From Bacteroidota bacterium (GTDB taxonomy: Bacteria; Bacteroidota; Bacteroidia; Chitinophagales; Chitinophagaceae): DNA of 26,660 nt. Numbering within the stretch: the stretch's first letter is position 1; every line of letters begins with the position of its first letter. Position numbers and translations under genes: made by a program. The stretch is taken from contig JAEZZY010000007.1 in assembly GCA_023418315.1 (NCBI GenBank), forward strand, positions 1 through 26,660, in the 5' to 3' direction. Below the pieces are notes generated by a model, which was not told the origin of the DNA, searched no databases, and was given only the letters and a program-made list of their open reading frames with translations. Positions 1-7,443 of this stretch are shown here, piece after piece.

Positions 1-397
1 AACACTCTAAATCAATAAAATCAACTACCTAAGCCCCCTTAAACACACCTTTGCCAAAAGTTCCGGATGAGAGTGATGAATAATTGCCCGTTTTCTCTAA
101 TTTCATTTAGTCCCGTTTTTAGGGAGGAGGTCAGCTTCTTGTGCCGCTCCATAAAAGTTCTTTCCAATATTCCATTTGACAGCATGAGCAGAAAATGGAA
201 GTTTCATAATCCTACCGCCTTGTATTTTGTAAGCTATGCCGTAGTAAATTGCGGAAGATGGGATTGCGGAATAAGTGGCACAAGAAGCTATGCTGCAAAT
301 GGTCATCGCCCGTTCTTGCCATGAGGGGAGAAGAATATTTTGTGCATTTAACCCATTTTTTGCGGAGGCTCTGCTTTACAATGCGACGAATAGGCGG
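1..397. other. Gene-free stretch with doubtful small ORFs
   Basis: About 400 bases upstream of the Fic gene hold no convincing gene. On the minus strand a reading frame ending at 103 carries MKLPFSAHAVKW followed by LLPKNGTK. Its TGA stop overlaps the ATG of a 25-codon frame at 29-106 (ATGA overlap), as in coupled genes. Neither peptide resembles a family I know. The longer frames that run from here into the Fic gene use TTG starts and lie upstream of the likely promoter at 398. This could be the remnant of a decayed gene. Confidence 0.3.
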
Positions 398-405
398 TAT
401 ATTTA
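398..405 (+). promoter_or_regulatory. Putative -7 box for fic (TATATTTA)
   Basis: TATATTTA differs by one base from the Bacteroidota consensus TAnnTTTG and lies 26 nt before the ATG at 432. It falls inside the longer TTG-started frame beginning at 249, which argues that translation starts at 432. Confidence 0.4.
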
Positions 406-431
406 ACGCATTAATTGCGTACATTAAGATT

Positions 432-1526
432 ATGATCCTTTATATTCACGAGCAACCTGATTGGGCGCAATTCCACTGGAACAGCGAAAGGCTGGCTAAT
501 CGTTTAGCCGCAGTACGGCATAAACAAGGCAAGTTAGCAGGAAGCATGAGTGCTTTGGGCTTTAATTTGCGAAGTGAGGCTATGCTCCATACCCTGACTC
601 TGGATATTCTCAAATCCAACGAGATTGAGGGAGAAACCCTTAATCCCGATCAGGTACGTTCTTCTTTAGCGAGGCATTTGGGCATGGATATAGCCGGTCT
701 TGTCCCTACCGATCGTCATATTGATGGCGTTGTAGAAATGATGCTAGATGCTACTCAGAAATATTCCGAGCCCCTTACTGATGATCGCCTATTTGGCTGG
801 CATGCCGCAATGTTTCCGGTAGGAAGAAGCGGTCTTCATAAGATTACCATAGGTTACTGGCGTAAAGGTCCCATACATGTTGTTTCCGGTGCATGGGGCA
901 AAGAGAAAATTCATTTTGAAGCACCCCAAGCGGAAAAGCTGCCTGATGAAATGCAGCGGTTCTTTAACTGGTTCAATTCAAAAATGGACATTGATCCCGT
1001 TATAAAAGCCGCAGTGGCTCATTTCTGGTTCGTAACCATACACCCTTTTGATGATGGAAATGGCCGTATGGCACGAGCGATTGCAGACTTGCAACTTGCC
1101 CGGGCTGATGACAGTCCGCAGCGTTTTTACAGCATGTCAGCGCAAATCCAGAAAGAACGAAAATCATACTATGATATTCTTGAAAGATCACAAAAAAGCG
1201 ACTTGGATATTACAGATTGGATTGAGTGGTTTCTAATATGCCTTGATAATGCTTTGAATGCTACAAGCGAAATCCTTTCAAGCGTACTGAATAAAGCACA
1301 GTTCTGGGAAAAGCATTCTAACACGGTTCTCACTACCAGGCAAACCTTGATGCTTAATAAACTGTTAGATGGCTTCGCTGGAAAACTCACTACATCGAAA
1401 TGGGCTAAAATCACAAAATGCTCTCATGATACGGCTTTGAGAGATATTCAGGATTTAGTTGAGAAAGGTATTTTAATCAAAGATGATGCGGGAGGCAGAA
1501 GTACACGCTATTTATTAACTGAGTAA
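432..1526 (+). CDS. Fic family AMP-transferase, class II (DUF4172-Fic-winged helix)
   Basis: This 364-aa protein has the layout of class II Fic enzymes, which usually move AMP from ATP onto a target hydroxyl. The core motif HPFDDGNGRMAR starts at H204, the catalytic His, and matches HxFx(D/E)GNGRxxR. The N-terminal self-inhibitory helix motif (S/T)xxxE(G/N) is visible as SNEIEG at residues 62-67, with E66 as the inhibitory Glu. The first ~90 residues look like the DUF4172 region found before Fic in Bacteroidota and Proteobacteria. The last ~65 residues (TTSKWAKITKCSHDTALRDI) look like a winged-helix DNA-binding domain, as in Fic proteins thought to bind DNA. I chose ATG 432 because the frame upstream (TTG at 249) is basic, Cys-rich and unlike the family. 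No antitoxin-like small gene adjoins it, consistent with inhibition in cis. The target is unknown. Confidence 0.9.
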   Translation: MILYIHEQPDWAQFHWNSERLANRLAAVRHKQGKLAGSMSALGFNLRSEAMLHTLTLDILKSNEIEGETLNPDQVRSSLARHLGMDIAGLVPTDRHIDGVVEMMLDATQKYSEPLTDDRLFGWHAAMFPVGRSGLHKITIGYWRKGPIHVVSGAWGKEKIHFEAPQAEKLPDEMQRFFNWFNSKMDIDPVIKAAVAHFWFVTIHPFDDGNGRMARAIADLQLARADDSPQRFYSMSAQIQKERKSYYDILERSQKSDLDITDWIEWFLICLDNALNATSEILSSVLNKAQFWEKHSNTVLTTRQTLMLNKLLDGFAGKLTTSKWAKITKCSHDTALRDIQDLVEKGILIKDDAGGRSTRYLLTE

Positions 1527-1618
1527 ATCACACCTATGAATGTAGTAATTGTAGGTTGTAAATGGTTGTTCAGCGACTATGCAGAGCGGGAAAACGTCCA
1601 CGTCAGGGAAATTAGCTG

Positions 1619-2116
1619 ATGAATAAAATTATAAGTATGTATAGATTGATTTTAATTATTGGAGTACTATGTTTTTGCATGTGTGGAGGAAAAAGAAAGA
1701 GTACAACAATAAATTTAAAAGAATATTCTGGATATGCAGTTGTAATTGGTACAGTTCATTTACCTTCTACATTATATTTGTTCTATCCCATTTCAAAAGA
1801 TGAGTTTATTAATTTTAAAGCAGAAGGCAATATAAATTTAGATAAGAGAATATTACTGAATATTCATTTAGAACAGAGAACAACAAATAACAAATTAAAT
1901 AAATTTTATAAAGAAATTAATTTAAAGAATGGATTTTGTGGAATTAGTACAGAAGACACAAATAAAAAATATGCTGTTATCTATATAAACTTTAGAAACT
2001 ATAAAATTTATTCTGGAAATCAAGTCATCAATCATTCAGTTCAATTAAATGAATGTAAATCTTACTTGTTAAGTGAAACAGATAGTTCTTATTTTGAGAT
2101 AATGAGGAATAGGTAA
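1619..2116 (+). CDS. AT-rich hypothetical secreted protein or lipoprotein
   Basis: This 165-aa protein is of no family I recognise. It starts with a basic residue and a hydrophobic run (YRLILIIGVLCFCMCGG) that looks like a signal peptide. One of the cysteines could be lipidated, but the lipobox is not canonical. A second ATG at 1637 is a possible start. The body is rich in Asn, Lys, Ile and Tyr because the gene is strikingly AT-rich compared with all other genes in the window, which suggests recent acquisition. It follows the Fic gene by 92 bp on the same strand, with no visible promoter of its own. No transmembrane helix after the leader and no catalytic motif can be seen. Confidence 0.65.
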   Translation: MNKIISMYRLILIIGVLCFCMCGGKRKSTTINLKEYSGYAVVIGTVHLPSTLYLFYPISKDEFINFKAEGNINLDKRILLNIHLEQRTTNNKLNKFYKEINLKNGFCGISTEDTNKKYAVIYINFRNYKIYSGNQVINHSVQLNECKSYLLSETDSSYFEIMRNR

Positions 2117-2238
2117 TGTACCAGACTTGTTGTTTTCCCAAAAACCGCCTATAAACCTCAATAAAATCAAGGTCTTTAAAAATCGGGAGTGCAAAAAACG
2201 GAAGTTTAATAACTTTCAAAAAAAATTAGTACCGATAA

Positions 2239-2859
2239 TTAATCCCGAACTCTTCCTCCACCTATAAATCGTTCTTTCCAGTACTTATCCTCCAACCGGT
2301 CAATCGTTACTCCTTTTTGGGTAGAGACATGTACGAAATAATCATTCACCAAATAGATTCCAACATGCGAGGTTTTACTCCTCTCCTTATCATTGGTGGC
2401 AAAAAAAACGAAATCTCCCTCACGAAGATGTTTGGAGCGTTTGACGAGTTTGCTGTTTTCAAATAATTGGAGTGAAGATCGGAAAATCGTTTGCCTATAA
2501 ACTTCCTGATAAAGCAAATAGGCAAAGCCGGAACAATCAACGCCCTCCTTGCTGTTTCCCCCGTATCTATACTTCACGCCCCACCATTTCTCTATAAACA
2601 AATAGAGTTTGTGGTTCGTGATATTATCCACAGAAGTGTGCAACAATGCAGCATATTTTTTGCGTTGTTGTTTGGATAAACGTTGTTGCTTTTGCGGCTG
2701 TTTTTTTTGCGGTTTGGTTCGTTTTGTATGCTTGGGGCTTTCGATAGCATCTGTAGCATTTTTAGTATTGCCGCAGGCGGAAAGAAGAAATGCGCACAAA
2801 AGAAAAAATGCCACCCCTTTCATGTTGCAGAATAGGACTGGCATTTTTTTCTTCATCAT
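2239..2859 (-). CDS. NlpC/P60 family lipoprotein peptidase
   Basis: This 206-aa protein has a lipoprotein leader ending in the lipobox LSAC (C29). A Lys/Gln-rich linker covers about residues 40-70, and an NlpC/P60 domain runs from about 85 to 206. The catalytic triad is visible: C109 in VDCSGF, H165 in SHVGIY and H177 in YFVHVS. The preceding WWGVKYRYGG matches the usual YxxGG lead-in. Such enzymes cut the stem peptides of peptidoglycan, so this one probably acts in the periplasm, anchored to a membrane. The ATG at 2859 lies 11 nt after the purC stop, implying co-transcription; ATG 2823 is an alternative that still leaves a full signal peptide. The pairing with purC is probably positional rather than functional. 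Confidence 0.92.
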   Translation of the reverse strand: MMKKKMPVLFCNMKGVAFFLLCAFLLSACGNTKNATDAIESPKHTKRTKPQKKQPQKQQRLSKQQRKKYAALLHTSVDNITNHKLYLFIEKWWGVKYRYGGNSKEGVDCSGFAYLLYQEVYRQTIFRSSLQLFENSKLVKRSKHLREGDFVFFATNDKERSKTSHVGIYLVNDYFVHVSTQKGVTIDRLEDKYWKERFIGGGRVRD

Positions 2860-2870
2860 GGTTGAAAATA

Positions 2871-3797
2871 CTATGCTTGAGGCAACTGTGCAATAGCTGC
2901 TTTCAGCTTGGCTTCCGTTTCGCTTTCGGATACGGGTTGCTTTTCAAATTTACTTCCGGTTACTTGCTCGTATAATTCGATATAACGCTCGCTGATGCGA
3001 TTGATAACCTCGTCGGTCATCTCGGGAATCTGTTGTCCTTCCTTGCCTTGAAACCCGTTTTCCATCAGCCATTCACGAACAAATTCTTTGGAAAGTTGTT
3101 TTTGTTGCTCACCGTTTTTCTGACGTTCTTCAAATCCATCGAGATAAAAATAGCGGGAGGAATCCGGTGTATGAATTTCATCAATCAGATAAATGGTATC
3201 GCCTATTTTTCCAAATTCGTATTTCGTATCCACCAGCATCAATCCGCGTTCTTTGGCTATTTGTTTTCCACGTTCAAACAAGGCCAGGGTGTAATGTTCT
3301 AATTGCTCATATTCTTTTTCTGAAACCAGTCCGCTTTTAATAATTTCTTCACGGCTGATGTCTTCATCATGTCCTTCGTGCGCTTTGGTGGTGGGTGTGA
3401 GGATGGGCTTTTCAAACAGATCGTTTTCTTTCATTCCTTCGGGCAGCGGCACTCCGCATAGCATTCTTTTGCCGGATTTATAGGTGCGCCACGCATGGCC
3501 GGTAAGGTTGCCGCGCACCACCATTTCTACAGGATAGGTTTCGCATTTATAGCCTAAGGTGACGTTGGGCAAGGGTGTACTCAGTTTCCAGTTGGGCACA
3601 ATGTCTTGCGTGGCGTCCAAGAATTTTTCGGCAATCTGATTCAGCACCTGTCCTTTATAGGGAATGGGCTTGGGAAGTACTACATCAAAGGCGGAAATCC
3701 GGTCGCTCACCACCATCGCCAGGTATTTATCGGCTATGGTATATACATCACGAACCTTTCCTTTATAAAAATTTGTTTGATTTGGTAATTTCAGCAT
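2871..3797 (-). CDS. purC: Phosphoribosylaminoimidazole-succinocarboxamide synthase
   Basis: This SAICAR synthase of 308 aa joins aspartate to CAIR using ATP, in purine biosynthesis in the cytoplasm. The N-terminal YKGKVRDVY ATP-site segment, SDRISAFDVVLP, AHEGHDEDIS and the family signature LVDTKYEFG are all visible. The length agrees with the longer ~300-aa form common in Bacteroidota rather than the ~240-aa E. coli form. The start is ATG 3797: the only upstream in-frame candidate is a TTG at 3818 that lies inside the -7 promoter box. It is followed after 11 nt by the NlpC/P60 gene. Confidence 0.97.
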   Translation of the reverse strand: MLKLPNQTNFYKGKVRDVYTIADKYLAMVVSDRISAFDVVLPKPIPYKGQVLNQIAEKFLDATQDIVPNWKLSTPLPNVTLGYKCETYPVEMVVRGNLTGHAWRTYKSGKRMLCGVPLPEGMKENDLFEKPILTPTTKAHEGHDEDISREEIIKSGLVSEKEYEQLEHYTLALFERGKQIAKERGLMLVDTKYEFGKIGDTIYLIDEIHTPDSSRYFYLDGFEERQKNGEQQKQLSKEFVREWLMENGFQGKEGQQIPEMTDEVINRISERYIELYEQVTGSKFEKQPVSESETEAKLKAAIAQLPQA

Positions 3798-3805
3798 AAT
3801 ATTTG

Positions 3806-3839
3806 TTTGAGAGAGCAAATATAAAACCGTTTACCTTTA
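3806..3839 (+). promoter_or_regulatory. Putative promoter for the cytochrome c gene
   Basis: TTTG at 3806-3809 is followed after 22 nt by TACCTTTA at 3832-3839, one base off TAnnTTTG. The box is 21 nt before an in-frame ATG at 3861 and 63 nt before ATG 3903, so the 3861 start stays possible. Confidence 0.4.
3816..3823 (-). promoter_or_regulatory. Putative -7 box for purC (TATATTTG)
   Basis: On the minus strand TATATTTG matches the Bacteroidota TAnnTTTG consensus exactly and lies 18 nt before the purC ATG. The purC-cytochrome gap is therefore a divergent promoter region. No clear -33 TTTG is seen. Confidence 0.55.
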
Positions 3840-3902
3840 ACGTCGTTTAAAATTCTATCCATGAAAATTAAAGCGGCGCTTAGCCCCCAAAATCCTTACA
3901 AA

Positions 3903-4208
3903 ATGAAAAAAACAACCTGTATTTTCTTTTTATCCGCAGCCGTATTCCTCACTCTCAGCCATGCTTTTGCCGCCTCCCAAGCCGTAGATGCACAAGAGGT
4001 GTATGAACGCAAATGCGCCCGTTGCCACGGCGATGACGGCACGCCCAAAAAGCGCAATGTCCCTAACCTGAAAAAAAGCGACCTGAGCGATGCGGCAGCT
4101 ATAGATTTGATTACGAACGGAGAAGATAAAATGCCGGCTTTTGCCAAAAAACTTTCCGCACAGGAAATCAAAGCGGTGGCGATATACATAAAAGGATTCA
4201 GGAAATAG
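3903..4208 (+). CDS. Small c-type cytochrome, periplasmic
   Basis: This single-haem cytochrome is 101 aa from ATG 3903. A signal peptide (MKKTTCIFFLSAAVFLTLSH, cleavage probably near AFA) is followed by the haem-binding motif CARCH (C38, C41, H42) and a likely axial Met in KMPAF (M77). The C-terminal helix (SAQEIKAVAIYIKGF) is typical of cytochrome c class I. It should carry electrons in the periplasm, but the redox partner is not indicated by the neighbours. An in-frame ATG at 3861 would add 14 residues and is better spaced from the promoter box. I prefer 3903 because the signal peptide then starts at the Met-Lys-Lys. Confidence 0.92.
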   Translation: MKKTTCIFFLSAAVFLTLSHAFAASQAVDAQEVYERKCARCHGDDGTPKKRNVPNLKKSDLSDAAAIDLITNGEDKMPAFAKKLSAQEIKAVAIYIKGFRK

Positions 4209-4295
4209 TGTCGTCCTGCTGTTACAGACTTGATGGGCATCCCCTATTCTGTTCATTTAATGATTCCATAAGATACATTCCTGCTATGAACTTAT

Positions 4296-4303
4296 TATCT
4301 TAG
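4296..4303 (+). promoter_or_regulatory. Putative -7 box for gmk (TATCTTAG)
   Basis: TATCTTAG, one mismatch to TAnnTTTG, lies 22 nt before the TTG codon at 4326. This is the same spacing seen for neighbouring genes, and it supports that unusual start. Confidence 0.4.
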
Positions 4304-4325
4304 CGCATCATTTTATTCAGGAGTT

Positions 4326-4925
4326 TTGAAAGAAGGAAAAATCATTATCATCACAGCGCCTTCGGGTTCGGGAAAGACCACTTTAGTGAAACGCCTGCTG
4401 CAAGAATTGCCCTGGTTGGGCTTCTCCGTATCGGCTTGCACACGCACACCCAGAGCCGGTGAAGTGCATGGCAGAGATTATTATTTTTATACAGAAGAAG
4501 ATTTTAAACAACTGATAGATGAAGATGCATTTGTGGAATGGGAAATGGTCTATGCCGGAAAATATTACGGCACGTTAAAATCCGAATTGCAACGGTTATG
4601 GAATGAAGGCAAGACTCCGTTAGTGGATATAGATGTGCAGGGTGCGCTGGAAATTCAAAACCAGTATCCGGATTCTTCACTCACTATTTTTGTGCAGGCG
4701 CCCTCTTTGGAAGCGCTGCGTGAGCGGCTTGCCAGGCGCGGCACCGAAACCCTGCACAGCCTGGAAGAGCGGGTGAGCAAGGCAGGGCTGGAACTGAGCT
4801 TTGCACCGCAGTTTGATAAGATTATCATCAACGATGTGCTGGATGTAGCAGCCCGTGAGCTGGCAGAGGAAGTGATTCTATTTTCGGAGCAAATAGCCGA
4901 TGGCTATAAAACTCAAACACAATAA
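4326..4925 (+). CDS. gmk: Guanylate kinase, TTG start
   Basis: This 199-aa enzyme phosphorylates GMP to GDP with ATP, an essential cytoplasmic step. The P-loop APSGSGKTT is at about residues 10-18. The GMP-binding part (SVSACTRTPRAGEVHGRDYYF) and the conserved DIDVQGA are visible. The length is normal for the family. No ATG exists in frame between the upstream stop (TGA at 4287) and the P-loop, so translation probably begins at TTG 4326, right at the expected MKEGKIIIIT end. An AGGAG at 4319-4323 lies only 2 nt from it, too close for normal Shine-Dalgarno pairing. The next gene follows after 35 nt but has its own promoter. Confidence 0.96.
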   Translation: MKEGKIIIITAPSGSGKTTLVKRLLQELPWLGFSVSACTRTPRAGEVHGRDYYFYTEEDFKQLIDEDAFVEWEMVYAGKYYGTLKSELQRLWNEGKTPLVDIDVQGALEIQNQYPDSSLTIFVQAPSLEALRERLARRGTETLHSLEERVSKAGLELSFAPQFDKIIINDVLDVAARELAEEVILFSEQIADGYKTQTQ

Positions 4926-4931
4926 AAACCA

Positions 4932-4939
4932 TACATTTG
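4932..4939 (+). promoter_or_regulatory. Putative -7 box for the DUF6089 gene (TACATTTG)
   Basis: TACATTTG is a perfect TAnnTTTG match, 21 nt before ATG 4961. It overlaps the upstream TTG (4937), excluding that as a start. Confidence 0.55.
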
Positions 4940-4960
4940 TGGTTATACCGATTTAAGTCT

Positions 4961-5827
4961 ATGCGAAATTATCTTGGCTTCCTGCTTGCATTCTTGTTCT
5001 TTCTTCCGGAGGGAAAATCTCAGAATTATTATTCCGCTTACGAATTTGGAATTTCTGCCGGAGGTTCTCAGTATTTCGGCGATTTGAATGATGAGTATGG
5101 ATTAAAGTATGTGCGTCCGGCGGTAGGCGGCTTCGGTAGGTTTCACCTGAATCCTTATATCTCGGTTCGTGCCAATCTGCTCTATACCCATGTAGGCTAT
5201 AGTGATCATCTATCTTCCAACCCCTATAACAAAATACGCAACCTGAGTTTTCAAAGCAATATCTATGAAGGATCGGTGCAAGCGGAATTTAACTTTTTTC
5301 GCTACCATACCGGGGAAATAAACAGCCGTTTCACTCCTTATCTGACCGGGGGCATAGGCGCTTTTTATTATAATCCCTATACCTTCTATCAAGGACGGAA
5401 ATATTTTCTGCAACCCTTAGGCACGGAAGGACAACAAAACGGCATCGGCAACGGGAAACGATACAGCAAAATAAGTATGTGCTTTCCCGTAGGCGCAGGT
5501 TTTAAGTATTGGATTCGTCCGGGTGTGAACTTAGGCGTAGAAATTGCAGACCGCCTCACCCTTACCGACTATATGGATGACGTAAGCACCACCTATGTAG
5601 GCGCGCAAAATTTTCCTACAGATCCTAAAAACCCGAACCCCGCTTATGTATTACAAGACCGCTCTATAGAGATAGACCCAAACAATCCTTTGGGGCGACC
5701 CGGAAAACAAAGAGGAAACTCTTCCACCAAAGATCAATACATGATGGTGCTTATCAATCTTTCCATCCAGCTAAAAGTATATAAATGTCCTGCCTATATG
5801 AATGAACATTTGGAATATTATCAATAA
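4961..5827 (+). CDS. DUF6089 outer-membrane beta-barrel protein
   Basis: This 288-aa protein has a signal peptide (MRNYLGFLLAFLFFLPEGKS, followed by Q) and a body of alternating Tyr/Phe/Gly-rich strands (YEFGISAGGSQYFGDLND, PYLTGGIGAFYYNPYTFYQG, PVGAGFKYWI, GVEIADRLTLTDYMDDVS). These match the DUF6089 family of Bacteroidota outer-membrane proteins. Family members are often near uppS and bamA; here the neighbours are gmk and fbp, so the context does not point to a role. Residues 220-265, rich in Pro, Asn and Gly, probably form an extended loop. The function is unknown, perhaps structural in the outer membrane. Confidence 0.85.
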   Translation: MRNYLGFLLAFLFFLPEGKSQNYYSAYEFGISAGGSQYFGDLNDEYGLKYVRPAVGGFGRFHLNPYISVRANLLYTHVGYSDHLSSNPYNKIRNLSFQSNIYEGSVQAEFNFFRYHTGEINSRFTPYLTGGIGAFYYNPYTFYQGRKYFLQPLGTEGQQNGIGNGKRYSKISMCFPVGAGFKYWIRPGVNLGVEIADRLTLTDYMDDVSTTYVGAQNFPTDPKNPNPAYVLQDRSIEIDPNNPLGRPGKQRGNSSTKDQYMMVLINLSIQLKVYKCPAYMNEHLEYYQ

Positions 5828-5889
5828 CGATGCGGCTTTTTGTTTCTATCCGGCGGAAATCCCGGTTTTATTCTCTACCACTTCTTTTC

Positions 5890-5897
5890 TATTTTTG
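5890..5897 (+). promoter_or_regulatory. Putative -7 box for fbp (TATTTTTG)
   Basis: TATTTTTG fits TAnnTTTG exactly and lies 22 nt before the fbp ATG. A TTTT at 5867-5870, 19 nt upstream, may be a degenerate -33 element. Confidence 0.55.
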
Positions 5898-5919
5898 CCC
5901 CTCAAAAAATAACTAATCT

Positions 5920-6942
5920 ATGATCGGACGAAAACTCATTACCCTTGACGAATTTACCATCCAGGAAACCCGTAAATTTCCGCAAGCTACGGGCGATTTA
6001 TCCGCTTTGCTCAGAGACATCGGCCTTGCCTGCAAACTCATCAACAAGCAGGTATCCAAAGCCGGTCTGGTGGACATCTTAGGCACGCACGGCGCTACCA
6101 ATGTGCAAGGTGAAGAACAAATGAAACTGGATGTATATGCCGATCAAACCCTGATTCGCGTATTGCAAAACAGTACGGAATGTGCCGGTATCGCTTCCGA
6201 AGAAAATGATGAATACATTTGCTTTGACGATGAATTTTCTCATCATTCCAAATATGTCGTTCTTTTTGACCCGCTGGATGGCTCTTCCAATATAGATGTG
6301 AATGCTTCCATAGGCACTATTTTTTCCATTTACCGTCGTGTAAGCCCTCTCGGGGCACCTTGTACGGAAGCTGATTTTCTGCAACCGGGCAACAAACTAA
6401 TGGCTGCAGGCTATGTGATTTACGGCTCAAGCACCATGCTGGTATATGCCACTAAACTGGGAGTAAATGGATTTACACTGGAGCCTTCCATCGGTGAATT
6501 TTGTCTCTCCCACCCTGCTATGAAATGCAAGGAAAAAGGAAAAATCTATTCCATTAATCAAGGCAATACCAATAAATACGCCGAAGGAACAAAGGCATTT
6601 CTGAACTATTGCATGGAAGAAAACAAAGACGAAGACCGTCCGTATTCCCATCGCTATATCGGTTCTATGGTAGCGGATATGCACCGCACGCTGATAAAAG
6701 GCGGCATCTTTTTATACCCCGCCGATAAAAAGAATAGAAACGGGAAACTGCGTCTGCAATATGAATGCAACCCGATGGCTTTTCTTATGGAAGCTGCTGG
6801 CGGTACGGCAAGCACCGGAAATGAGCGTATTTTGGATGTGCAACCTGCCGAGCTTCACCAACGCGTACCAGTTTATATCGGTTCTAAAAAAATGGTAGAA
6901 AAAGCATTGGAAATGCACCATGCAGCAGCTACCGTAGCTTAA
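5920..6942 (+). CDS. fbp: Fructose-1,6-bisphosphatase class I
   Basis: This 340-aa cytoplasmic enzyme removes the 1-phosphate of fructose-1,6-bisphosphate in gluconeogenesis. The metal-binding and catalytic signature FDPLDGSSNIDVN covers residues 116-128 (D117, D120). The upstream acidic pair E94-E95 sits in SEENDE. The substrate-site part with Y-S-x-R-Y-I-G-S-M-V-A-D-M-H-R and the Lys/Tyr region KLRLQYECNPMAFLMEAAGG are intact. The length is typical of class I enzymes. The opposing enzyme pfkA is also encoded in this window (19368), though far away. Confidence 0.97.
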   Translation: MIGRKLITLDEFTIQETRKFPQATGDLSALLRDIGLACKLINKQVSKAGLVDILGTHGATNVQGEEQMKLDVYADQTLIRVLQNSTECAGIASEENDEYICFDDEFSHHSKYVVLFDPLDGSSNIDVNASIGTIFSIYRRVSPLGAPCTEADFLQPGNKLMAAGYVIYGSSTMLVYATKLGVNGFTLEPSIGEFCLSHPAMKCKEKGKIYSINQGNTNKYAEGTKAFLNYCMEENKDEDRPYSHRYIGSMVADMHRTLIKGGIFLYPADKKNRNGKLRLQYECNPMAFLMEAAGGTASTGNERILDVQPAELHQRVPVYIGSKKMVEKALEMHHAAATVA

Positions 6943-6950
6943 AAAACTTG

Positions 6951-6983
6951 TTTTCCCTCTTTCCTCCCTATAAAGAGGGAAAA
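6951..6983 (+). terminator. Inverted repeat, likely fbp terminator
   Basis: A perfect 12-bp stem TTTTCCCTCTTT / AAAGAGGGAAAA with a 9-nt loop starts 8 nt after the fbp stop. The plus-strand tail (CTTAT) is not a strong U-tract, so termination may rest on the A/T-rich stem ends. Confidence 0.6.
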
Positions 6984-6989
6984 CTTATA

Positions 6990-6997
6990 CATCTTTG
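6990..6997 (+). promoter_or_regulatory. Putative -7 box for the DUF486 gene (CATCTTTG)
   Basis: CATCTTTG, one mismatch to TAnnTTTG, lies 18 nt before ATG 7016 and directly after the fbp terminator stem. Confidence 0.4.
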
Positions 6998-7015
6998 CCT
7001 CTATAAGCTGCCACC

Positions 7016-7360
7016 ATGCGCACCATCATCTGCCTGCTGATTTCCAATTGCTTCATGACTTATGCATGGTATGGGCATCTGAAAAAGGATACAACGGATA
7101 CACCACTTTTCAAACTTATCTTACTGAGCTGGGTTATTGCGTTCTTTGAATATGTATTTATGGTGCCTGCCAATAATCGCTTTGGCAAGCAAGAAGGATT
7201 TTCGCCTTTTCAATTAAAAACCATTCAGGAGGTCATTTCGCTGATTGTCTTTTGTGTGTTTGCCGTATTTTTTCTGAAAGAACCTTTTCGATGGAACTAT
7301 GCGGTGGCGTTTCTGCTCATTATAGGCGCGGTGTATTTCATGTTTTATCCATCCAAATAA
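7016..7360 (+). CDS. DMT-like small membrane protein (DUF486)
   Basis: This 114-aa protein is almost all hydrophobic, with four likely transmembrane helices (about residues 2-18, 31-50, 67-88 and 93-112). The family hallmarks NCFMTYAWYGHLK, VPANNRFG, FSPFQLKTIQEVISL and FLKEPFRWNY are clear. DUF486 belongs to the drug/metabolite transporter clan, where small four-helix proteins act as dimers in the inner membrane. The substrate is unknown. It is monocistronic, between a promoter box and a convergent terminator. Confidence 0.9.
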   Translation: MRTIICLLISNCFMTYAWYGHLKKDTTDTPLFKLILLSWVIAFFEYVFMVPANNRFGKQEGFSPFQLKTIQEVISLIVFCVFAVFFLKEPFRWNYAVAFLLIIGAVYFMFYPSK

Positions 7361-7381
7361 AAAGCTCAGACAATGCAATTA

Positions 7382-7421
7382 TAAAAAGAAAGGTTTGCAG
7401 GCGATTACCACTTGCAAACCT
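7382..7421 (-). terminator. Intrinsic terminator for yceI
   Basis: The stem AGGTTTGCA (7391-7399) / TGCAAACCT (7413-7421) has a 13-nt loop. On the minus strand it is followed by TTCTTTTTA. It lies 22 nt past the yceI stop and may also stop transcription from the convergent DUF486 gene. Confidence 0.75.
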
Positions 7422-7443
7422 CTCTACTGTTACTAGTTTCCGC

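Noticed and set aside
249..431. N-terminal extension of the Fic gene from TTG 249
   Set aside because: The extension is basic and Cys-rich, unlike the family, and crosses the promoter-like box at 398. ATG 432 gives the usual family start.
1527..2238. Integron cassette with an attC site
   Set aside because: No GTTRRRY core sites or paired inverted arms were seen around the AT-rich lipoprotein gene.
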